Part shown: positions 25,649-34,623 of the stretch, piece after piece
How positions within the stretch are numbered: the stretch's first letter is position 1
How the letters are laid out: every line of letters starts with the position of its first letter
Source of the DNA: Paenibacillus sp. CF384
GTDB taxonomy: Bacteria > Bacillota > Bacilli > Paenibacillales > Paenibacillaceae
NCBI RefSeq assembly: GCF_900106745.1
Contig: NZ_FNNV01000001.1
Coordinates: 992,001 to 1,056,000, forward strand
DNA length: 64,000 nucleotides
Direction: 5' to 3'
Notes under the pieces: generated by a model
What the model saw: only the letters and a program-made list of their open reading frames with translations
Database searches by the model: none
What the model was told of the DNA's origin: nothing
Translations under genes and position numbers: made by a program

Positions 25649-26625
25649 ACCGGTCCGCCTCCTTTAACGGCATCTACCTTAGGCTTCTCCGCCTGTTGGG
25701 ATGACGTTGATGCCGACGATTCTCCTTTGTCGGAGTTGGAAGTCGCACTTGCGCTTGCGCTTGCGCTTGCGCTTGCGCTCGAACCCGAGCCGTAGAGCTG
25801 TCTAAGCATCTCCTGCTCCATGGGGAACGCATGCGCTTCTTGCGGGAACTCGCGGGACTTCACTTCGGAGACGTATGCGCCGATGGCGTTTCGGATCGTT
25901 GTTCCGAGATCCGCATAAGTCTTGACGAACCGTTTCTCCCGGTATGGCGACGCATATTGCAAAATATCATGATAGACGAGCACCTGACCGTCACAACCGC
26001 GTCCTGCGCCGATCCCGATCGTCGGAATCGAAAGTGCCGACGAGATGGCTTCAGCCAGCGGTTCCGTCACAAGCTCCAGTACGATACAGAATGCCCCGGC
26101 GGCTTCAAGCGCCTTGGCATCTTCGATCAGCTGCTGCGCTTCGCGTTCAAGCTTGCCTTGCACGCGATAACCGCCGAGCTGATGAACGGACTGTGGCGTA
26201 AGCCCGATATGCCCCATAACCGGAATGCCTGCTCTGACACAAGCGGCGACCTCATCTGCAATATCGGCGCCGCCTTCTAGTTTAACGGCATGCGCATAAC
26301 CCTCTTGCAGCAATCGGCCCGCATTGCGGAGCGTTGTCTCTTTGCCAAGCCGGTACGTCATGAATGGTAAATCCGCGACGATAAATGTATTTGTTGCACC
26401 ACGAGCTACTGCTCTGGAATGATAAACCATATCATCTAAGGTTACAGGAATTGTCGTATCATAGCCGAGCACTACGTTACCGAGTGAATCACCGACAAGA
26501 ATAACATCAATTCCCGCTTCTTCGGCAAGCTTAGCCGAAGGATAATCGTAGGCGGTCAGCATGGAAATTGGCTCGCCGCTTTGCTTCATTTTTTTGAGCT
26601 TCGTAATAGTCAACGGTTGTTTCAT
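25645..26625 (-). CDS. panB: 3-methyl-2-oxobutanoate hydroxymethyltransferase
   Basis: 326 residues. The core (1-about 275) has PISMLTAYDYPSAKLAEEAG, ILVGDSLGNVVLGYDTT, and GHIGLTPQSVHQLGGYRVQG. It makes ketopantoate from 2-oxoisovalerate and methylene-THF, the first step of pantothenate synthesis. About 50 residues longer than usual: the extra C-terminus is a Ser-Ala repeat (about 282-294) followed by a Ser/Lys-rich tail. First gene of the panBCD operon; a hairpin element and a terminator lie upstream. Confidence 0.93.
   Translation of the reverse strand: MKQPLTITKLKKMKQSGEPISMLTAYDYPSAKLAEEAGIDVILVGDSLGNVVLGYDTTIPVTLDDMVYHSRAVARGATNTFIVADLPFMTYRLGKETTLRNAGRLLQEGYAHAVKLEGGADIADEVAACVRAGIPVMGHIGLTPQSVHQLGGYRVQGKLEREAQQLIEDAKALEAAGAFCIVLELVTEPLAEAISSALSIPTIGIGAGRGCDGQVLVYHDILQYASPYREKRFVKTYADLGTTIRNAIGAYVSEVKSREFPQEAHAFPMEQEMLRQLYGSGSSASASASASASATSNSDKGESSASTSSQQAEKPKVDAVKGGGPV
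25744..25781. repeat. Hexanucleotide tandem repeat (TTGCGC) inside panB
   Basis: About six tandem copies of a 6-bp unit (GCGCTT on the plus strand), with one variant copy at each end, encode the Ser-Ala repeat at the PanB C-terminus. The unit is a multiple of three, so copy-number change keeps the frame. Confidence 0.85.
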
Positions 26626-26731
26626 GGCTCCGTCCTCCTTCAGGGATTGGTCCGACTCCCTCTCGTGGATCTGTAAAGCTTAGTTTAAGCTTTCACGATC
26701 GCGGGTCGTCCTATGTGATCAACACAAAAAA

Positions 26732-26756
26732 ACCTTCTAGCACCCGCTACAAAGGT
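26732..26756 (-). terminator. Probable terminator or attenuator upstream of panB
   Basis: The minus strand reads ACCTTTGTAGC, a 4-nt loop, then GCTAGAAGGT and seven T residues. It ends birA transcription or attenuates panB. The distance to the panB start is about 105 bp. Confidence 0.6.
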
Positions 26757-26782
26757 CCAATCCAAAAAGGAACGTCCTGTTT

Positions 26783-26831
26783 CAAGGTGAAACGACTGTC
26801 ACCGGCCTATTGGCGGAGAAGCACGTTTCAA
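26783..26831 (-). repeat. Hairpin element, copy 1 (paralogous to 45870-45917)
   Basis: The plus strand begins CAAGGTGAAACGACTG and ends GCACGTTTCAA; the two arms are complementary with a CG-rich inner stem. The same layout with the same end sequences and almost the same length (49 against 48 bp) recurs at 45870-45917. It lies in the 408-bp gap between birA and panB, where I see no gene. Confidence 0.6.
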
Positions 26832-27033
26832 GAAGAGCTTCCTTCTGTCTCGGTCCCTAACGGCTCAGAGCAGAATGCGCACTGCCTAACGATACATCCA
26901 ATTCTATCCGCAAACTGAAAACTGAAGCTCCACTTTCCGGTGCAGTTCGCGCGTGACGATACCACCCATTAATGGAGCATGCTAGTAAGGCGAGTATATC
27001 AAAAAAACGATGCCGCGTCTATGAACCCTTCGC

Positions 27034-28011
27034 CTATCCTTGGGGCACTTGTTCGCTCGAAAATATCGGTACGATCGTCCCATCGCTCTTGCGTACAAGC
27101 AGAGCACCTTGCTCATTTAGTCCGATCGGCGTTGCAATCGTTTCCCCGCTCGAGAGAATCAGTCTTGTCGGCTTATTCAGCGTAACAGACAGCGCCTCCC
27201 ATAACATTCGAATCGGACCGAAGCTGTCCTTCTGATAAATCGTATAAAGCTGCTCGAACTGTTCGAAGAAACCTGCGATAATTTCAGCCCGATCAAGCGG
27301 TCGACCAAGCTCGATTTGGAGCGAAGTTGCAATATCCAGCAGCTCCTGAGGGAAGTCCTCGGCTGTTAGGTTGACGCTAATCCCAATGCCGGCAATGACG
27401 TAACGCAGCCGTTCTTCCTCAGCGGTGGATTCGAGCAGAATTCCGCTAATCTTCTTGCCGCCGATCAGCAGGTCATTGGGCCATTTAATCCCGATATCGA
27501 GCGGGGACGCAATAGCTCTAAGCGCGCGGCACAATGCCACTGCTGTCAGAAGCGTCAGCTGCGGGGCGAAGTGCAAGGGCATTCCGGGTCTCAGGATAAA
27601 GCTCATATAAATGCCTTTACCGGTTGGCGACACCCATTTGCGCCCTAACCGTCCTCTTCCGCTTGTTTGCTGCTCCGCGATCACCAGCGTGCCTTCTGCA
27701 GCACCTTCTTCTGCTAATCGCTGCGCAATATTTTGCGTGGAATCCACGGAGTCGAACAACCGGATCTTCTGTATAATGGAAGATCCCTTGCTCTGCAGCT
27801 TCATCGTCAATTCCTGCGGTGTCAGCTTATCGGGACGACCGATTAATCGATAGCCCAAACGCCTTGATGCCTCAATCTGGTACCCTGCTGCTTCCAGCTT
27901 CTTAATATGCTTCCAAACCGCCGTTCGGCTGATTTGGAGCTCTTGACTTAGCAGTTCGCCTGAAAGGTAACCAGTCGATTGCTGCTCTAACAGCTCTAGT
28001 ATCCGATTCAT
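27034..28011 (-). CDS. birA: Bifunctional biotin-protein ligase / biotin operon repressor
   Basis: 325 residues. An N-terminal helix-turn-helix (LSGELLSQELQISRTAVWKH region, 1-60) precedes the ligase core with TSGRGRLGRKWVSP (ATP/biotin loop), IKWPNDLLIGGKKISGIL, and a C-terminal SH3-like domain. It attaches biotin to carboxylases and represses biotin genes as holoBirA dimer. It overlaps cca by 4 bp. A 408-bp gap separates it from panB, with a terminator and hairpin element. Confidence 0.93.
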   Translation of the reverse strand: MNRILELLEQQSTGYLSGELLSQELQISRTAVWKHIKKLEAAGYQIEASRRLGYRLIGRPDKLTPQELTMKLQSKGSSIIQKIRLFDSVDSTQNIAQRLAEEGAAEGTLVIAEQQTSGRGRLGRKWVSPTGKGIYMSFILRPGMPLHFAPQLTLLTAVALCRALRAIASPLDIGIKWPNDLLIGGKKISGILLESTAEEERLRYVIAGIGISVNLTAEDFPQELLDIATSLQIELGRPLDRAEIIAGFFEQFEQLYTIYQKDSFGPIRMLWEALSVTLNKPTRLILSSGETIATPIGLNEQGALLVRKSDGTIVPIFSSEQVPQG

Positions 28012-29336
28012 GTTAACTCCTCTTGGACTCCCGATCTATGGTTATGGAGCAATGCGTCAGACGATGCCTTCAGCAAAGCTTGTTTGTCATTTGGAATATC
28101 TCCTAATGCCACAGCATTCAACAATTCACTTAACAGATTGCCAAGCCAAGGCCCGGAAGATTGTTTCGAGATGGTTAGAATATCCGTTCCTTTGACAGCA
28201 AGCTGCCGAACAGTAGCAGCCGGAACAGCATCCAACCATGTGTGCAGCTGATCTAATCTATTATTGGCCATTCCTGCCTCTGCCGAAACAAGCTCAGGAA
28301 TTACCTTCCCTATACGCAGCCACTGCTGTGCCGCTTGTTTCCCATATTGCAACATATAACGGATCCACTCGCGACGTCCGGTCTCATCCAATTGAAGATC
28401 AACCTGCAGCGCGGCATGAATGCCGATTACAGCCTTCAACTGTGTACTGCGAGCTGTAGCATAACGGAGCCTAGCAAACAATTCGTCGGCTTGTCCTTGA
28501 TCAAGCCGAAGCGCCATGCATAGAGCAGCCCAGCGATCCTCATCGGACTCCAGCCGAACTATGGTTTGTATAACGGCGGTTCTGCTAGAGTCGGCAGATT
28601 GCATTGAAGCCTTATACTGTTCCGCAGCTTCAATCATGAGCTGCGGCAGTTGTTCTTTCGTATGCAGGAGCAGACCGCTGACCGCAAGATAGGCGGCTGC
28701 ACGTGCAGGATCTCTGCCGCTGATCATTTTGTCGAACTCCAGGCCGATTCGTTCCATCGCAATGTGTGCCAGCAGATGCTTATGGCGCAGTATCGCGCGC
28801 CAGGTCTGAGTCGCGATCCGCAGATGAAATGAGGCCGCAAATCGCACCGCGCGCACGATGCGAAGCGCATCCTCTTGCAGCCTTGCATCCGGATCGCCGA
28901 CGCACCGCAGAATGCCATCTCGTAAATCCCGCAGCCCCCCGAATGGATCATAGATTGAACCGTCACTTCGCATCGCCATGCTGTTTATGGTGAAATCGCG
29001 CCGCAGCAGATCCTCGTCCAAGCTCTTTACGAATTGCACCTGCGCAGGCCGCCTGAATTTCTCGTAGACCGATTCCGTGCGAAACGTGGTTACCTCGTAG
29101 GTTATTCGTTCATGCACGACCGTTACTGTTCCATGCTGCAGGCCGGTAGGAATCGTATGCGGAAATGCAGCAATTACTTGCTCGGGGGATGCTGCGGTTG
29201 CAATGTCAACATCCTTGAGCGTCCGACCCATGATGGTATCGCGTACACATCCGCCAACAAACACCGTTTCATGTCCTAAGCTTTCAAGAGTATGAAGCAA
29301 AGGGAGCGCCCTTGTCAGCGCATCACTCCACGACAT
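28008..29336 (-). CDS. cca: CCA-adding tRNA nucleotidyltransferase
   Basis: 442 residues from the ATG at 29336, which has GGAGG eight bases upstream; the GTG two codons earlier is too close to it. It has a nucleotidyltransferase head: FVGGCVRDTIMGRTLKDVDIA (the DxD ligands lie in this stretch), then LLRRDFTINSMAM. It adds or repairs the 3'-CCA of tRNAs. Part of the mazG-dapB-mgsA-bshB1-bshA-cca-birA array shared with B. subtilis. Confidence 0.92.
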   Translation of the reverse strand: MSWSDALTRALPLLHTLESLGHETVFVGGCVRDTIMGRTLKDVDIATAASPEQVIAAFPHTIPTGLQHGTVTVVHERITYEVTTFRTESVYEKFRRPAQVQFVKSLDEDLLRRDFTINSMAMRSDGSIYDPFGGLRDLRDGILRCVGDPDARLQEDALRIVRAVRFAASFHLRIATQTWRAILRHKHLLAHIAMERIGLEFDKMISGRDPARAAAYLAVSGLLLHTKEQLPQLMIEAAEQYKASMQSADSSRTAVIQTIVRLESDEDRWAALCMALRLDQGQADELFARLRYATARSTQLKAVIGIHAALQVDLQLDETGRREWIRYMLQYGKQAAQQWLRIGKVIPELVSAEAGMANNRLDQLHTWLDAVPAATVRQLAVKGTDILTISKQSSGPWLGNLLSELLNAVALGDIPNDKQALLKASSDALLHNHRSGVQEELT

Positions 29337-29379
29337 CGGCACTCCCTCCTCTGTTTTGTTTATCGTTTATCCTGTTTCA

Positions 29380-30540
29380 TTAATCGCAGACCGGTACCGG
29401 AATCTCAGCTTCAATGCCGAGCACCTTGTAATAAATACGCTCGTATTCAGCCGTAATCAAATCGTTGCAGAACTGACTGCGTGCCCGGTGAAGACAAGCT
29501 TCACGGACTTTGCGATACAGCTCTGGATTACGAAGCAATTGAATCGCGTTGGCAGCCATGCTGTCCGTATCGCCAATCGGCGATAAGTAGCCGGTTTCGC
29601 CATGCGTGACAAGCTCGGGAATGCCGCCGGCAATCGATCCGATCGTCGGAACGCCGCAAGCCATGGCTTCGAGTGCAACAAGTCCGAAGCTCTCTTTCTC
29701 CGAAGGCAGCAGCATGACATCCGCAATGGAGATTACCTGCGCCACATCATCCTGTTTGCCGAGGAAATGAACCCGATCCTGCAAGCCAAGCTGACGAATG
29801 CGCTGCTGAACCTTCGGCAGATCCGGTCCTTCGCCGACAAGCAGCAATCGGCTTGGTACTTCCTTGGCTACCTTCGCGAAGATATCTACGACATCACTAA
29901 GCCGTTTTACAGGTCTGAAGTTGGAAATATGCATAAGTATCTTCTCGTCTTTACTCGCAAAGTCGCTTCGCAGCGAGCTGCATTCCCGCGGGTAATAGAC
30001 GCGTTTATCGACAAAGTTATAGGTGAGCTCAATTGGTTTCGTAATATCGAGCAGATCGCGCGTTTCGCAAATCAGATCTTTCGAGACTGCAGTCACCGCA
30101 TCACTCATGTTAATCCCCATCCGAATCAAATCCTTGAGCGACTCATCCTGCGCAAGAACCGTGATATCCGTTCCATGCAGTGTCGTGACGGTCTTTAGAT
30201 GATCGCCGACCATTTGCTTCGCCAAGAATGCACAGACGGCATGCGGTACCGCATAATGAACATGAAGGACATCCAGCTGCTGATTTTTGACGACCTGCGC
30301 CATTTTGCTGGCCAATGATAAATCATAAGGCGGATAACGGAACACGTAATAATCGTTTACTTCCACTTCATGATAAAAGATGTTTTTCTGGAATTGCCCA
30401 AGACGGAACGGAACGCTATGCGTAATAAAATGAATTTCATGCCCCTTCTCTGCAAGAAGCTTTCCAAGCTCCGTTGCAACAACGCCGGAGCCGCCAAGTG
30501 TCGGATAACAAGTAATCCCGATTTTCAAGCGTTTGGCCAT
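29380..30540 (-). CDS. bshA: N-acetyl-alpha-D-glucosaminyl L-malate synthase
   Basis: 386 residues, GT4 glycosyltransferase. MAKRLKIGITCYPTLGGSGV is the family start, with GGAGGTGGAAGAC upstream of ATG at 30540. It has VTTLHGTDITVLAQD, MHISNFRPVKR and the donor-site ESFGLVALEAMACGVPTIG. It catalyses the first step of bacillithiol synthesis, from UDP-GlcNAc and malate. bshB1 lies close upstream; bshC is not in the window. Confidence 0.93.
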   Translation of the reverse strand: MAKRLKIGITCYPTLGGSGVVATELGKLLAEKGHEIHFITHSVPFRLGQFQKNIFYHEVEVNDYYVFRYPPYDLSLASKMAQVVKNQQLDVLHVHYAVPHAVCAFLAKQMVGDHLKTVTTLHGTDITVLAQDESLKDLIRMGINMSDAVTAVSKDLICETRDLLDITKPIELTYNFVDKRVYYPRECSSLRSDFASKDEKILMHISNFRPVKRLSDVVDIFAKVAKEVPSRLLLVGEGPDLPKVQQRIRQLGLQDRVHFLGKQDDVAQVISIADVMLLPSEKESFGLVALEAMACGVPTIGSIAGGIPELVTHGETGYLSPIGDTDSMAANAIQLLRNPELYRKVREACLHRARSQFCNDLITAEYERIYYKVLGIEAEIPVPVCD

Positions 30541-30669
30541 GTCTTCCACCTCCTGTTGTACCACGCTATGGCTTTAAGATTAACGGATTCGCCATCCTTC
30601 GAGCGAATGAACTCGTTTTATCAATTATATGCCCTTAATTAGGCGAATTTCGCTACCCCAAACCATTCT

Positions 30670-31368
30670 TTAAAATAAAGTTACCGCAAACGGGCGTTTG
30701 ATTGCAAATCCTTCCGCATAAGCCCAGCCCCTCGTCTGCCCGAGTAACATGTCCCGCGCTTCGACACGCTGAATATAGCGATCGGTTAACGGCGTCTGTA
30801 CGCGGTCTTCCCCTTGCTGGGGCGGCGCAAACTGAGAGCGATAGGCTTGAAGCGATTGAATCTTCGTCTCCATATGCTCGCTAATATCGGTAATGAGACT
30901 TACCTCATTGCTGTCGTTTATGTAGTAGAAATATAACTGCTCCACTTGTACAGGCGGCAGTTCAGGCAAGTAATTCCGAAGCTTGGCATTGAACACGGCC
31001 TCTTCGATCAGTCTGCTGCAGCTGACATGATCCGGGTGCCTGTCCGACCAATAAGGTGCGAAGACGAGACGCGGCCGCAATCGGCGAATTTCAGTTACGA
31101 TAGCTGCGATCTGTTCCGCTGATCCCGTTAAGCCCCTGTCCGGCAGTTTAAGCGTCGAACGATGTGATAATCCAAGCACCGAAGAAGCTTCGGCAGCTTC
31201 CTGCCGCCTCGTTTCCACGGTGCCATTAGAGGACATTTCTGCTTCAGTCAAATCGCAAATGGCCACCTTGAAGCCCTCTGAAGTATGTTTGGCAATTGTA
31301 CCGCCCATGCCGATTTCTACATCATCGGGATGCGCGCCGAAAGCGAGAATATCAACGGCTTCGATCAT
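30670..31368 (-). CDS. bshB1: Bacillithiol biosynthesis deacetylase BshB1
   Basis: 232 residues of the PIG-L family. The zinc site is [15 protein letters not shown] near the start and HPDHVSC near residue 115. It removes acetyl from GlcNAc-malate to give the bacillithiol precursor. It overlaps mgsA by 4 bp; bshA is 129 bp downstream. Confidence 0.93.
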   Translation of the reverse strand: MIEAVDILAFGAHPDDVEIGMGGTIAKHTSEGFKVAICDLTEAEMSSNGTVETRRQEAAEASSVLGLSHRSTLKLPDRGLTGSAEQIAAIVTEIRRLRPRLVFAPYWSDRHPDHVSCSRLIEEAVFNAKLRNYLPELPPVQVEQLYFYYINDSNEVSLITDISEHMETKIQSLQAYRSQFAPPQQGEDRVQTPLTDRYIQRVEARDMLLGQTRGWAYAEGFAIKRPFAVTLF

Positions 31369-31784
31369 TCCGCTTCACCCGGCTTATATTTGTGTACAAG
31401 CTCGCGCCATGCGAAGTCGCCGCGTTGCAAGGCTCTGACCAGCAGCTCGCCTGTCGCCACATTCGTTGCTACCGGTATACCCTGTACATCACAAAGCCTG
31501 AGTAGTGCGATGATGTCCGGCTCGTGCGGCTGCGCCATCAAGGGATCGCGCAAGAATATGATGAGATCCATTTCATTTTGTGCCACAAGAGCACCGATTT
31601 GTTGATCGCCGCCAAGCGGTCCTGACATGAAGCGATGAATCGACAGCTTCGTTTGCTCCATAATCCGCGTGCCCGTCGTACCTGTGGAATAGAGATTATG
31701 GCCTTGAAAAACATGCTCGTAGGCGATGACAAAGTTAACCATTTCATCTTTCTTTCGATCGTGCGCAATAAACGCGATGTTCAT
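31365..31784 (-). CDS. mgsA: Methylglyoxal synthase
   Basis: 139 residues from ATG at 31784 ([19 protein letters not shown]), the family start, with AGGAGTG nine bases upstream. It has the phosphate-binding [10 protein letters not shown], catalytic Asp in [12 protein letters not shown], and catalytic-site His in QPHEPDI. It converts dihydroxyacetone phosphate to methylglyoxal. The adjacent bacillithiol genes are of interest because bacillithiol helps detoxify methylglyoxal; the same order occurs in B. subtilis. Confidence 0.95.
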   Translation of the reverse strand: MNIAFIAHDRKKDEMVNFVIAYEHVFQGHNLYSTGTTGTRIMEQTKLSIHRFMSGPLGGDQQIGALVAQNEMDLIIFLRDPLMAQPHEPDIIALLRLCDVQGIPVATNVATGELLVRALQRGDFAWRELVHKYKPGEAE

Positions 31785-31854
31785 TACCAGCCGCACTCCT
31801 CTCCTGAATATCCGCATGTCATATGATGTTATTTGTGCGGTTTAATAGGTTATA

Positions 31855-32661
31855 TTAGTCCATCAAATGCTCGAAGCCATAAATAAGTCCCGTATACGTC
31901 ATTACTTTCTTGCACGCTACGCTGACGCCTGGCATATAACCGGCACGTTCGTAAGAATCATGGCGAATTTTGAGCGTTTGCCCATGACCGCCGAAGACAA
32001 CCTCTTGTTGTGCAAACACACCCGGTAAACGAACACTATGTATACGGAATCCATTATAATAACCGCCGCGTGCTCCTTCGATAATTTCTTCTTCCTTGGG
32101 GTTCCCTTGGCGCAGCTCCTGACGCGCAGCAGAGATCAGCTCTGCCGTCTTGATGGAAGTCCCTGAAGGTGCATCGAGCTTCTGATCTCCGTGGTACTCA
32201 ATGATTTCAACGTGAGGCATATACTTGGCTGCCTGAGCGGCGAAACGCATCATAAGGATTGCACCAATAGAGAAGTTTGGAGCGATCAGAGCGCCGATGC
32301 CTTTCTCCTTGCACAGCTCGTCCAATTCAGTCATTTGCTCAGGCGATAAACCCGTCGTTCCGATAACCGGACGGACACCGTGAGCAATCGCTGTTGTCGT
32401 ATTGCCATATGCGGCACTCGGCACTGTGAAATCAACAAGCACGTCTGCATTTGCAGCGGCAAGCGCTTCGTTTAAATCTGCGCTGACTGTAACGCCGCAA
32501 GGCTGAAGTCCGACCAATGTACCGGCATCGATCGGACCTGCTGATGGAGATACCGCAGCCGCCAGTGTAAGCATTTCATCCTGTAGTACCATCTTGACGA
32601 CCTCACGACCCATGCGGCCGCTTGCTCCCATTACTGCTACTCGAATCAATTCCGTTGACAT
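31855..32661 (-). CDS. dapB: 4-hydroxy-tetrahydrodipicolinate reductase
   Basis: 268 residues. The N-terminal Rossmann motif VAVMGASGRMGREVVKM is followed by VLVDFTVPSA, the catalytic EYHGDQKLDAPSGTS (family motif E-x-H-x3-K-x-D-x-PSGT) and RIHSVRLPG near the C-terminus. It is the second step of the lysine/diaminopimelate branch. It follows a TPR gene by 8 bp. Confidence 0.95.
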   Translation of the reverse strand: MSTELIRVAVMGASGRMGREVVKMVLQDEMLTLAAAVSPSAGPIDAGTLVGLQPCGVTVSADLNEALAAANADVLVDFTVPSAAYGNTTTAIAHGVRPVIGTTGLSPEQMTELDELCKEKGIGALIAPNFSIGAILMMRFAAQAAKYMPHVEIIEYHGDQKLDAPSGTSIKTAELISAARQELRQGNPKEEEIIEGARGGYYNGFRIHSVRLPGVFAQQEVVFGGHGQTLKIRHDSYERAGYMPGVSVACKKVMTYTGLIYGFEHLMD

Positions 32662-32668
32662 CCTGCTT

Positions 32669-33214
32669 TCACCTGTTCCTTTTCCGTTTAGTACGTTGAC
32701 TGTTCGCTCTCAGCATCCGCCGCTTGCGATTCATATCGGCGAATAACCGGCGTGCAGCCGCATGTTCAGGCTCAAGCCTAACCGCCTCGCGAGCGTAGAG
32801 GGAAGCCTCTTCAAACCGGCTGACCGTCGCATAGGCTGCGCTTAGCATTAGCAGCGCCTCGATATTGAGAGGATCCAGCCTTGTTGCTTCATGAAGCAAG
32901 GCAAGCGCATCCTCGGTATGCGTTGGTGAACGAGACAACAATCCTTCAGCTTGCAGGACAAGCGCTTTAGCCTTTACGGTTTCCAGATGAAACTGATAAA
33001 TCACTTGCAAAGGTTCCAGTTGTACCGCCTGTTCTGCATAGTGGAGCGCCTTCTGCCATTTTCCGCTGCGGGCACAAGTGATCGAGCATTTATAGTAAGC
33101 TGCTCCATTACTCGGTTCCAGCGCAATCGCTTCTTCAAAAAACAGGATTGCCTGTTCGAAATCGCCGCTTAGGATGGCTTCGTAAGCTTTCTTAATCCTG
33201 CTCTCTCCGTCCAT
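32669..33214 (-). CDS. TPR-repeat protein upstream of dapB
   Basis: 181 residues from ATG at 33214, with AAGGAGG upstream. Three or more TPR helix pairs are visible (AILSGDFEQAILFFEEAIALEPSN, ALHYAEQAVQLEPLQ, ALALLHEATRLDPLN, ASLYAREAVRLEPEH), ending in a strongly basic tail (KRRMLRANSQRTKRKRNR). The basic tail suggests contact with nucleic acid or membrane. No specific function is known to me. It sits between the mazG-like gene and dapB, and is an addition to the B. subtilis order. Confidence 0.75.
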   Translation of the reverse strand: MDGESRIKKAYEAILSGDFEQAILFFEEAIALEPSNGAAYYKCSITCARSGKWQKALHYAEQAVQLEPLQVIYQFHLETVKAKALVLQAEGLLSRSPTHTEDALALLHEATRLDPLNIEALLMLSAAYATVSRFEEASLYAREAVRLEPEHAAARRLFADMNRKRRMLRANSQRTKRKRNR

Positions 33215-33267
33215 CCGCCCATCCTCCTTGTACACAGGTGATGGTACAGCATATGTAAGGACACGAC

Positions 33268-33612
33268 TTACGGTTCGACGTTTTTTCGTGTCCAGCGATC
33301 GGCATCTCTTGTATTAAACTTGTGCATGATACGGTCATGTGCTTCGGTAAGGTCAATCCCTAAAGAATTTGCAAAGCAAATGACGATAAATAAGATGTCA
33401 CCCAGCTCATTCTCGATGGAGTTGTCTGCTTCATCACTTTTCTTAGGTTTCTCGCCGAATTGATGATTCACCTCACGCGCAAGCTCGCCTACTTCTTCCG
33501 ACATTCTGGCCAGCATGGACAGCGGACTGAAGTAACCTTCCTTGAACTGCGAGATATAAGCGTCGACTTCCCGCTGCAGCTCGGCCATAGATTTCTCTGA
33601 CACATGAAACAT
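33268..33612 (-). CDS. MazG-like nucleotide pyrophosphohydrolase (YpjD family)
   Basis: 114 residues. It has the MazG EExxE-like helices: LARMSEEVGELAREVNHQFGE, then ENELGDILFIVICFANSLGIDL with the metal-binding ELGD. It hydrolyses noncanonical or damaged NTPs. It equals ypjD of B. subtilis by position next to dapB. It is divergent from the yitT-family gene. Confidence 0.85.
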   Translation of the reverse strand: MFHVSEKSMAELQREVDAYISQFKEGYFSPLSMLARMSEEVGELAREVNHQFGEKPKKSDEADNSIENELGDILFIVICFANSLGIDLTEAHDRIMHKFNTRDADRWTRKNVEP

Positions 33613-33673
33613 CCTCTCTAGTCATGAGGTTCTTTTCATATGTTATATCAAAGCGCTTTTGAAAACAATGCTT

Positions 33674-33702
33674 TTGACAATCCCTGCAAAGAGACATACT
33701 AT
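33674..33702 (+). promoter_or_regulatory. Sigma-A promoter for the YitT-family gene
   Basis: TTGACA (33674-33679) and TACTAT (33697-33702) with a 17-base spacer lie 50 bp upstream of the start codon. Confidence 0.8.
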
Positions 33703-33751
33703 GTTAAAGCCTTCATAATTTTACGACCTTACGGAAAGGAGAGAATAACGC

Positions 33752-34618
33752 TTGAAAACCAATTATGCACAGCTGCTGCGCACGCTTCCGATGGTCATGC
33801 TGGGCACGGCCATCTATGCATTCGGGCTCCATTACTTTCTGATTCCGAATCAGCTCATGGAAGGCGGCGTCACCGGTATTGCGATCCTGCTTAATTACTC
33901 GCTCGACTGGCCGCTTTCGATCTCGACCCTCGTGCTCAACATTCCGCTTTATTTCTTAGGATGGAAGGTGCTTGGGCGCTCGCATACCGGCTATACCATA
34001 TTCGGCAGTGTGTCCTTGTCGTTCTTTCTCTATTTAATGGAGAAAATGATCGAGGCAGGCTGGATTGTACCGTTTCAAACCTCTAATGACTACATACTGG
34101 CTGCACTATACGCAGGTGTAACGCTCGGGGCAGGACTTGGCATCGTCTTCCGCTTCGGAGGTACCACCGGCGGTGTTGATATCATTGCGCGCATCGCCTC
34201 TAAGCTGAAAGGCTGGAGCATGGGACAAGTCATTCTGACACTCGATATTATCATCATCGGCGTCTCACTGCTCTACATCTCGAAGGAGAAAGTGCTGTAC
34301 ACGCTCGTGGCCGTATTCATTGCATCGAAGATGATCGATTTTATCCAAGAAGGTGCTTATGCGGCGAAAGCATTCTCCATCATTACGGAATCCGGCGATG
34401 AGATCGGCCTGCAAATCACGAAAGAAATGGAGCGCGGCGTGACTGTATTCCCGGCGAAAGGCGCTTACTCGGGCAAAGAAAAACAGGTCCTCTACTGCGT
34501 CGTCGCCCGTCATGAAATCCGACAGTTGAAATCGATCGTTCGCAGTATAGACCCGCTTGCGTTTATCGTCATATCCGAAGTACATGATGTGCTCGGTGAA
34601 GGGTTTAAAGAAGAGTAA
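33752..34618 (+). CDS. YitT-family membrane protein (YpjC-like)
   Basis: 288 residues from a TTG start preceded by GGAAAGGAGAG. The first half has five or six membrane spans (YAFGLHYFLIPNQLMEGGVTG is the typical first repeat, GGTTGGVDIIARI the middle one) and the C-terminal DUF2179 domain is cytosolic (about 215-280, YAAKAFSIITESGDE). Function unknown; the family is widespread in Firmicutes. It lies 5 bp from, and convergent with, ypjB. The position matches ypjC. Confidence 0.88.
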   Translation: MKTNYAQLLRTLPMVMLGTAIYAFGLHYFLIPNQLMEGGVTGIAILLNYSLDWPLSISTLVLNIPLYFLGWKVLGRSHTGYTIFGSVSLSFFLYLMEKMIEAGWIVPFQTSNDYILAALYAGVTLGAGLGIVFRFGGTTGGVDIIARIASKLKGWSMGQVILTLDIIIIGVSLLYISKEKVLYTLVAVFIASKMIDFIQEGAYAAKAFSIITESGDEIGLQITKEMERGVTVFPAKGAYSGKEKQVLYCVVARHEIRQLKSIVRSIDPLAFIVISEVHDVLGEGFKEE

Positions 34619-34623
34619 ATGGA

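Noticed and set aside
26626-27033. T-box leader upstream of panB
   Set aside because: The conserved T-box bulge sequence (AGGGUGGNACCGCG) is absent, although a terminator is present.
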